NCBI GenBank assembly: GCA_028280195.1
Contig: JANQMH010000079.1
Location: 130,750-194,749, forward strand
Length of the DNA: 64,000 bases
Source: Exilibacterium sp.
GTDB taxonomy: Bacteria; Pseudomonadota; Gammaproteobacteria; Pseudomonadales; Cellvibrionaceae
Direction of reading: 5' to 3'
Numbering within the stretch: position 1 is the first letter of the stretch; every line of letters begins with the position of its first letter. Below the pieces are notes generated by a model that was given only the letters and a program-made list of their open reading frames with translations, did no database searches and had not been told where the DNA came from. This document shows positions 58,416-64,000 of the stretch, in pieces. A program made the position numbers and the translations under genes.

Positions 58416-58970
58416 ATGAAAGTGTTGATCTGCCTAATGCTGTCAGCCGCTGCCGCCGCCGCCCTTGCCCGGGCAGCAGACCCTTATCAGATCAACCCCG
58501 GCGATATCCTGTCGGTTCATATCTGGAACGAGGAGACGCTCAGCCGGCCGGAAATCCTGGTGCGGCCCGACGGCTATATCAGCACGCCCATTCTCGGCGA
58601 AGTCGCCGCCGGGGGGCGCACCATCGAGCAGATTTCCAGCGCTATCGCCGAGGGCCTGAAAGCGTATCTGCGCGACGAACCGGTGGTCACCGTATCGGTG
58701 GCCGCCATCAACGGCAATACGGTCTATGTGGTAGGCAAAGTCAACCGGCCGGGACAGTATGTGATTCGCGCCGCCACCGATGTCACCCAGGCGCTGGCCA
58801 TGGCCGGCGGGATCACCACGTTTGCCGATGAGAACGCCATCAAGATACTGCGCCGCGACTCGCAGGGCGAGCAGCGCGCGATCACTTTTCGCTACAACAA
58901 GGTCAAGGACGGCGAGCGCCTGAGTGACAATATTCTGCTGCAAAGCGGCGATGTGGTGCTGGTGCCATGA
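58416..58970 (+). CDS. Exosortase-system polysaccharide export protein (Wza-like)
   Basis: Periplasmic/outer-membrane polysaccharide export protein. The 184-residue product has a signal peptide (about 1-21), the Poly_export domain (YQINPGDILSVHIWNEETLS, VRPDGYISTPILGEVAAGG) and one SLBB domain (NTVYVVGKVNRPGQYVI through QSGDVVLVP). It is short, lacks a lipobox Cys and the C-terminal helix of E. coli Wza, as is usual for XrtA/EpsH-associated export proteins. Starts at the ATG at 58416; its stop overlaps the next gene by 4 bases (ATGA). Confidence 0.88.
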   Translation: MKVLICLMLSAAAAAALARAADPYQINPGDILSVHIWNEETLSRPEILVRPDGYISTPILGEVAAGGRTIEQISSAIAEGLKAYLRDEPVVTVSVAAINGNTVYVVGKVNRPGQYVIRAATDVTQALAMAGGITTFADENAIKILRRDSQGEQRAITFRYNKVKDGERLSDNILLQSGDVVLVP

Positions 58971-60304
58971 GTGTTGCGCCCGGCCCGGGGCTGGCCGCTA
59001 TCGGCTGCACCCCCCCCTGCCTGCTATTGATGGGCCCGCTGCTGTTGTGCGCAGCAGCGGGCGAGGCGGCGGAACAGCGCCTCGACTGGTCCCTGCGCAG
59101 CGGCTACGAGCACAACGACAATACCCGCCTCAGCGACAGCGACAGGCAATCGCTGGCCGGCCTGTTCCTGACCCCCCGGGCCGCCTACCAGCGCGATAAC
59201 GGCATCGACAAGATACGCCTCGACAGCGAAGTCTCCCTGTCGCGCTTTAACCGTTCCCAGTACGATATCGAAAGCCACAGCGCCACGGCCAATTACAGTC
59301 GCACCCTGCAGCGCCACACCTTCACCCTGGCGCTGGAGAGCGCCAGGCAGCCGACCCGTATTACCGAAATCGACGATACCGGCAACAGCGATGGCGCCGC
59401 ATCGCACCGCGACGACAGTGGCGGCAGCCTGTCGTGGCAGTATCTGCTCGACCCCAATAACCTGGTGCAGTTGAGCGGCGCTTTTCAAAGCACCCGTTAC
59501 GCAAGCGACGAGTTTTCAGACTTTGACTACTACAACCTGGCTTCGGCCTGGCAGCGCTCGCTCTCGACCAGGCTCTCGCTGCAGAGCCAGTTGTATTACA
59601 CGCAATTTGAATCCGGCTTCTCCCAGCGGTTTTCCCTGAGCCCGCAGATCGTCGACAACACTGTCGTTTTCCCACCGGTTGCCAGCGCCGCGGGGGAAGT
59701 GACGACGGAATCCACAACGCTGGGGCTGCAGCTGGGTTTCGAGTGGCAGCTGACCGAGAAACTGGCAACCACCTTCAACGCCGGCACCGCTGCAGTGGAT
59801 ACCGAGCAGATCATCGATATCCCGGTCGCCCGCGTGCCGGTGCAGGGCAGTGACGACGCCATCTTCGGCGGCCGCCAGTCAGCCGACAGCGACAGTCAGA
59901 CCTATACCTTCGAAAGCGAAATCAGCTACCAGCAGGAAACCGGTCGTCTGGCGCTTTCGGCCTCGCGCAGCACCCAGGCCAGCGGCAACGGCTCGCTGAC
60001 CGAGTTCGATAACCTCACCCTGACGTTCGAGCGGGAGTTATCCGAGCGCAGTCAGCTCAATACGCGGCTGCGGGCCGGGCGCCGCCGCACCCTGGACGGC
60101 GATATTATCAGCCTGTCCGACCAGAACCGCCGCTTTTACGACAGCAGCATCAGCTATCGCCTGCGGTTTGCAGAAACGTGGTGGGCCTCGGTGTCACTGC
60201 GCTATCAAACCCAGGAATTCCCCGACCGGGAGAACAGCGGCAGCGCCGAGGCCCTCAGTGGCCTGGTAGCCATCACCTATCGGCCCAGACTCCGCATCTG
60301 GTGA
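58967..60304 (+). CDS. Exosortase-system outer-membrane beta-barrel protein (TIGR03016-like)
   Basis: The 445-residue product begins with a long signal sequence (about 1-33) followed by LDWSLRSGYEHNDNTRLSDS, typical of the TIGR03016/EpsL-like PEP-CTERM-associated outer-membrane proteins. The remainder alternates amphipathic strands rich in Ser, Thr, Gln, Tyr and Arg; these barrel proteins are thought to carry the polymer through the outer membrane in place of the Wza helix. The start overlaps the export gene. The C-terminal residue is Trp after a YRPRLRI strand, as required for barrel assembly. Confidence 0.8.
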   Translation: MSVAPGPGLAAIGCTPPCLLLMGPLLLCAAAGEAAEQRLDWSLRSGYEHNDNTRLSDSDRQSLAGLFLTPRAAYQRDNGIDKIRLDSEVSLSRFNRSQYDIESHSATANYSRTLQRHTFTLALESARQPTRITEIDDTGNSDGAASHRDDSGGSLSWQYLLDPNNLVQLSGAFQSTRYASDEFSDFDYYNLASAWQRSLSTRLSLQSQLYYTQFESGFSQRFSLSPQIVDNTVVFPPVASAAGEVTTESTTLGLQLGFEWQLTEKLATTFNAGTAAVDTEQIIDIPVARVPVQGSDDAIFGGRQSADSDSQTYTFESEISYQQETGRLALSASRSTQASGNGSLTEFDNLTLTFERELSERSQLNTRLRAGRRRTLDGDIISLSDQNRRFYDSSISYRLRFAETWWASVSLRYQTQEFPDRENSGSAEALSGLVAITYRPRLRIW

Positions 60305-60324
60305 GATAAAGAGCAGCTTAGCCC

Positions 60325-62079
60325 ATGGAACAGGAATACGAAGAAGACCAACCGCGATCGATCGGCGACTATATCGCCATCGCCAAACGGCGCCGAAAAC
60401 CCATTGTCATCGTTGCCTGCCTGGTGCTGTCAGTGGCGGTGCTGGCGGCGTTTCTGTGGCCCCCGACCTATCGCTCCACCGCCGTTATTCTGATCGAGGA
60501 ACAGGATGTGCCGCAGGACCTGGTGCGCTCCACCATTACCAGCTACGCCGTGCAGCGCATCGAAGAGATCAGGCAGAGGATTATGACCATCGGCAATATC
60601 ATGTCGATTGTGGAGCGCTTCAAGCTGTATACGGAAGATGAACTCAGGCGCCTGACGCGCACGGAAATTTCCCAGGACTTCCGTTCCGCCGTGATGATCC
60701 AGCCGATCAATGCCGAAGTCATCGATCCGCGCAGCGGGCGGCCCACCGAGGCGGTGATCGCTTTCAGCCTGTCGTTCGAGGGCAGGAAAATCGATACCGT
60801 GCACAAAGTCGCCAATGAACTGGTCACCCTGTACCTCAATGAAAACCTGCGCGAGCGCACTGAACAGTCGACCAGCACCTCGGAGTTTCTGTCTGCCGAA
60901 GCCGGCGCCCTGGACGGCCTGCTCAAAGATCTCGAACAACAGATTTCGGTATTCAAAGAGGAGCACCAGGGCAGCCTGCCCGAACTCAACCAGTTCAATC
61001 TGAGTATCGTCGATCGCAGCCAGCGCGAACTGCTCGACATAACCACCCGGCGCCAGGAACTGGAGCGGCGCAAAATAGAACTGGCGGCAGACCTGGCGCA
61101 GCTCAATCCCACCTCGCCGCAAATACTGCCCAGCGGCCAGGCGGTGCTGAGTGACAGCGATCGCCTCAAAGCCCTGCGCTCGGAATACCGCCAGAAAACC
61201 GCCATCTACCGTCAATCCCACCCCGACCTGCAGCGCCTGCAGCGAGAAATAGGCCTGTTGGAAGACACCCTGGGAGAAGGTGAGGCGGGTTCGGATATCG
61301 CCGGGGAACTGCGCACGGCGCGCGAGCAGCTGCTGCAGTATCGAGACCGCTACACTGACAATCACCCGCAGGTGACCAGGGTGAAAAACATGATCAGCCA
61401 GTTGGAGGACCGGCTATTGATCGAGCAGCGCGCGGCGAGCGAGGTGATTCCCGATAACCCCGCCTACGTACTGTTAAGCACCCAGTTGCAGACCATCGAC
61501 AGCGAGATCGAAGCCCTGCTGCAGAAACAGCAGTCACTGCGGGGGAAAATCGAACAGCACGACAACCTGCTGTCGCGCACCCCAGCGGTGGAAAAGGAAT
61601 ACCAGGCACTGCTGCGGGACTATGAGAACGCGCGGATGAAATACCGGGAAATCAAGGCCAAACAGATGGAAGCCGAGCTGGCCCGCAGCCTCGAGCAGGA
61701 ACGCAAAGGCGAACGCTTTACCCTGATCCAGCCGCCGGAAATCCCCGAAGACCCGGTCAGCCCCAACCGCACCCTGCTGCTGGCTCTGGGCCTGGCGCTG
61801 GCGCTGGCGCTGGGTGCCGGCAGCGGTGTGTTGCTGGAAATGCTCGATCCGCGGGTCTACGGTGAAAAAAATATCGTCGCCGCCACCGGGGTGGCATCGA
61901 TGGTACTGATTCCGTATATGGAAGATGAAAAAGACAGCGGGGCAATGAGGCGGCGCTACCTGTCCTATGCCGGCGGCGCCACCGCCAGCGCGCTGGTGGC
62001 GGTGACGGTATTTCATAATTTTGTCAAGCCTCTCGATGTAGCATGGTTTATTCTGCTGCGCAAACTCGGCCTCCACTGA
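60325..62079 (+). CDS. Exosortase-associated chain-length determinant (Wzz/GumC-like)
   Basis: Polysaccharide co-polymerase. Two membrane segments flank a long periplasmic coiled coil: the first at about 30-52 (PIVIVACLVLSVAVLAAFLW), the second at about 485-512 (LLLALGLALALALGAGSGVLLE), preceded by the Pro-rich PPEIPEDPVSPNRT motif. A third hydrophobic stretch lies near the C-terminus (GGATASALVAVTVFHNF). The central helices (about 200-470) fit XrtA-linked GumC/EpsL-like proteins of about 500-580 residues. The kinase domain is a separate protein (next gene). Confidence 0.87.
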   Translation: MEQEYEEDQPRSIGDYIAIAKRRRKPIVIVACLVLSVAVLAAFLWPPTYRSTAVILIEEQDVPQDLVRSTITSYAVQRIEEIRQRIMTIGNIMSIVERFKLYTEDELRRLTRTEISQDFRSAVMIQPINAEVIDPRSGRPTEAVIAFSLSFEGRKIDTVHKVANELVTLYLNENLRERTEQSTSTSEFLSAEAGALDGLLKDLEQQISVFKEEHQGSLPELNQFNLSIVDRSQRELLDITTRRQELERRKIELAADLAQLNPTSPQILPSGQAVLSDSDRLKALRSEYRQKTAIYRQSHPDLQRLQREIGLLEDTLGEGEAGSDIAGELRTAREQLLQYRDRYTDNHPQVTRVKNMISQLEDRLLIEQRAASEVIPDNPAYVLLSTQLQTIDSEIEALLQKQQSLRGKIEQHDNLLSRTPAVEKEYQALLRDYENARMKYREIKAKQMEAELARSLEQERKGERFTLIQPPEIPEDPVSPNRTLLLALGLALALALGAGSGVLLEMLDPRVYGEKNIVAATGVASMVLIPYMEDEKDSGAMRRRYLSYAGGATASALVAVTVFHNFVKPLDVAWFILLRKLGLH

Positions 62080-62095
62080 CAGACGGGTAATCGCT

Positions 62096-62914
62096 ATGGA
62101 GCGTATTCAGCAAGCTATCGATAAAGCCCGCCGGGAACGCCAGGGCGCTATCGGCAACCAGCAGACAGCGAGCGCAGGCCCGCTCAAACCGGCAGCCCTG
62201 GAGCGGGTGGGCGCGGCGGCAAAGGGCGCCATATCCGTGACCTATTCCCGCACCCGCCGCATCACTTTCAGCGAGGATGAACTGAAGGCCAGGCGCATCG
62301 TCGCCGGCCTCGCCCACGACAGGCGCTCCGAGCCCTACCGGCAATTGCGCAGTCAGATCCTGAAAAAAATGCGCGATGAAAACTGGCGCACACTGGCCGT
62401 TACCAGCCCCACCGGCCGCAACGGCAAAACCCTGACGGCGATCAACCTGGCCATCAGCCTGTCGCAGGAGGTCAATCAAACGGTCATGCTGGTCGATCTC
62501 GACCTGCGCGCGCCCGGCATTGCCACCTCCCTGGGCGTCGACGATATCGACAAGGGGATTGTCGATAACATCGTCAAACACACACCGCTCGAGGACATTC
62601 TGATCAACCCCGGTTACGAGCGTCTGGTCATTCTGCCGGGCACACCCCAGGGGCCCTATACCTCTGAGATACTGTCTTCGCCGGAGATGCGGCAGCTGCA
62701 GTCGGAACTTTATCACCGTTACGAAGACAGACTGATTATCTATGATCTGCCCGCGCTGCTGACCAGTGACGACGCGCTGGTATTTACCCCCAATGTGGAT
62801 GCGACCCTGCTGGTGATTGAAGATGGCGGCTCCAGCAAAGACGAGCTGGAGCGGGCAATCACACTGTTGCAGGGCACCAGACTGATCGGCACCGTGATTA
62901 ACAAACTGCGTTGA
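62096..62914 (+). CDS. CpsD/CapB-type ATPase (exosortase-associated tyrosine kinase-like)
   Basis: P-loop ATPase partner of the chain-length protein. The 272-residue product has SEPYRQLRSQILKKM before the domain, Walker A TSPTGRNGKTLTAINLA, Walker A' VMLVDLDLRAPGIATSLG and Walker B LIIYDLPALLTSDD. It ends at GTVINKLR without the Tyr-rich cluster of true BY-kinases, so autophosphorylation on a C-terminal Tyr tail is unlikely. The Walker A has Arg-Asn where Glu/Gly-Glu is usual. It follows the chain-length gene by 16 bases. Confidence 0.85.
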   Translation: MERIQQAIDKARRERQGAIGNQQTASAGPLKPAALERVGAAAKGAISVTYSRTRRITFSEDELKARRIVAGLAHDRRSEPYRQLRSQILKKMRDENWRTLAVTSPTGRNGKTLTAINLAISLSQEVNQTVMLVDLDLRAPGIATSLGVDDIDKGIVDNIVKHTPLEDILINPGYERLVILPGTPQGPYTSEILSSPEMRQLQSELYHRYEDRLIIYDLPALLTSDDALVFTPNVDATLLVIEDGGSSKDELERAITLLQGTRLIGTVINKLR

Positions 62915-62942
62915 GCGCTGCCGATATACCCGGGAAAAACTT

Positions 62943-63842
62943 ATGTACCTACCACATTTCGACCTCTCACAAAAACCCTTCAGCCTGATCCCCGACCCCG
63001 ACTTCCTGCACTTTTCCAAAAAGCATCGCGCCGCCTACAGCATGCTCGAATACGGTATTTACGAACAGACCGGTATTACCGTCGTAACCGGCGAAGTCGG
63101 CAGCGGCAAGACGACGTTGATAAGACACCTGCTCAACCAGATCAACCACAATCAGCTGAGTGTGGGACTGATCAGCAATACCCACGAATCGCTGGGCGAC
63201 CTGACCTATTGGATCGCCATGGCGTTTGGCATAGAGCACAAAGGCAGGGACAAAACCACTTTATACCGTGACATTCAGGACTACTTCATCACCCGCTACG
63301 CCAGCGGCCGCAATGTGGTGCTTATCGTCGATGAAGCCCAGAATATGAATGCACAGGCACTGGAAGAGCTGCGCCTGTTTACCAATATCAACACGCAGAA
63401 AGACAATCTGCTGCACATCATGCTGGTGGGACAGCCGGAACTGTCCACCAAACTGCAACAACCCAACCTGTTCCAGATCGCCCAGCGGGTTTCGGTGGAA
63501 TACCATCTCAATCCGCTCAACTGGGAGGAGACCTGCGCCTATATAAGGCATCGCCTCGCCACTGCCGGAGGCGCAGAGGATATCTTCGATAACAATGCCC
63601 TGGGCGTAATCTTTTACCATACGGGTGGCATCCCCCGCCTGATCAATACGCTCTGCGACTATGCCCTGGTGCACGCTTATGCGATGGACAAGGTCAAAGT
63701 GGATCTCGATATTGCCATGGAAGTGGTGAGCGGCAGGAAAATCAGCGGTATCAATCGTTTTATAAAACTGAAAGAGGAAGTCGAAGCCGTGCGGCGCACA
63801 CTGCGGGAAACTACCGGTCGTGATATTGCTATTGTAGGATGA
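62943..63842 (+). CDS. Exosortase-associated ExeA-like AAA ATPase (TIGR03015-like)
   Basis: The 299-residue AAA ATPase of the exosortase locus, related to ExeA/GspA. Seen: YLPHFDLSQKPFSLIPDPDF at the N-terminus, Walker A TGEVGSGKTTLIRHLL at about residue 50, Walker B VVLIVDEAQNMN, sensor ELRLFTNINTQ and GQPELSTKLQQPNLFQIAQR. It lacks the C-terminal peptidoglycan-binding domain of full ExeA. Its role in the locus is not proven; it is a hallmark of PEP-CTERM/XrtA polysaccharide clusters. It is 28 bases after the kinase-like gene. Confidence 0.88.
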   Translation: MYLPHFDLSQKPFSLIPDPDFLHFSKKHRAAYSMLEYGIYEQTGITVVTGEVGSGKTTLIRHLLNQINHNQLSVGLISNTHESLGDLTYWIAMAFGIEHKGRDKTTLYRDIQDYFITRYASGRNVVLIVDEAQNMNAQALEELRLFTNINTQKDNLLHIMLVGQPELSTKLQQPNLFQIAQRVSVEYHLNPLNWEETCAYIRHRLATAGGAEDIFDNNALGVIFYHTGGIPRLINTLCDYALVHAYAMDKVKVDLDIAMEVVSGRKISGINRFIKLKEEVEAVRRTLRETTGRDIAIVG

Positions 63843-63919
63843 AATAGATTCTAGTCATTATTGCGGATAGAGCATGCTTAAGAATGACGCTGACCTTTAA
63901 CAAATAACGGTGGTGGCCG

Positions 63920-64000
63920 ACCCGGCCCTAACCCGGTCAGGGTCTGGGGTTCGAGACCCGCCGTAAACCCATCCGTGGGGGCTTCACGCCAGCATCCCTG
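63920..64000. repeat. Dispersed long-hairpin repeat, copy C (cut by window end)
   Basis: The last 80 bases resemble the left half of copy A: GGGGTTCGAGAC (63946-63957; GGGGTTTGAGAC in A), then GCCGTAAACCC, and CTTCACGCCAGCATCCCTG (63982-64000), a 19-base exact match to 9783-9801. The middle palindromic part of the core is missing in this copy. The right arm should follow beyond the window. Confidence 0.8.

Overview
The window looks like chromosomal DNA of a GC-rich gammaproteobacterium, probably a marine or environmental relative of the Cellvibrionales/Pseudomonadales. The evidence is gene content and order: ftsK-lolA-rarA-crcB-serS-cysG on one strand, facing trxB-aat-bpt-infA and clpA-clpS, then a csp gene, icd, rluE-nudJ-mnmA-hflD. 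This is close to the Pseudomonas core arrangement. The organism assignment is inference; no rRNA or tRNA gene was seen.

Layout. (1) 1-10.4 kb: an Aer-like PAS chemoreceptor, an intracellular PHB depolymerase with a catalytic Cys in its lipase-like box, a class I methyltransferase, a TPR protein with a TonB-like C-terminus, and an overlapping DNA-repair pair (a Cas4-like nuclease/Rad3-family helicase fusion and a FAN1-type VRR-NUC nuclease). Two long-hairpin dispersed repeats and a small membrane protein follow. (2) 10.4-31.5 kb: housekeeping core (gor, cysG, serS, crcB, rarA, lolA, ftsK, trxB, aat, bpt, infA, clpA, clpS, csp, icd, rluE, nudJ, mnmA, hflD). Several intergenic gaps carry CTAG-rich repeats. 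Pseudomonas-like synteny stops after hflD. (3) 31.5-34.3 kb: three small secreted proteins with PEP-CTERM/VPLPA-CTERM-like tails, one in tandem with a ribbon-helix-helix regulator. (4) 34.4-55.1 kb: a long minus-strand cluster with a two-partner secretion pair (TpsB transporter and a roughly 3,588-residue TpsA exoprotein), a DUF2341-LamG-ExbB fusion, ExbD, a TonB-like protein, a putative porin, a periplasmic coiled-coil protein and a large PKD lipoprotein. (5) 55.4-57.7 kb: a VPLPA-CTERM protein followed by a PstS-like binding protein, ending in a clear intrinsic terminator. (6) 58.4-63.8 kb: a divergent exopolysaccharide operon of the exosortase (XrtA/EpsH)-associated type: export protein, outer-membrane barrel protein, chain-length determinant, CpsD-like ATPase and ExeA-like ATPase. 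A further copy of the dispersed repeat runs off the window end.

How the parts fit. The exosortase-type polysaccharide operon and the four tail-bearing proteins point to a protein-sorting and extracellular-matrix system whose exosortase lies outside the window. The most notable element is the tightly packed TpsB-TpsA-ExbB-ExbD-TonB-porin-coiled-coil operon. It couples a giant secreted beta-helical protein to what appears to be a private proton-motive-force-driven energy transducer, with no TonB-dependent receptor in the cluster. I propose this as the candidate undescribed system. Functions are assigned from recognisable motifs and family knowledge; no database search was possible.
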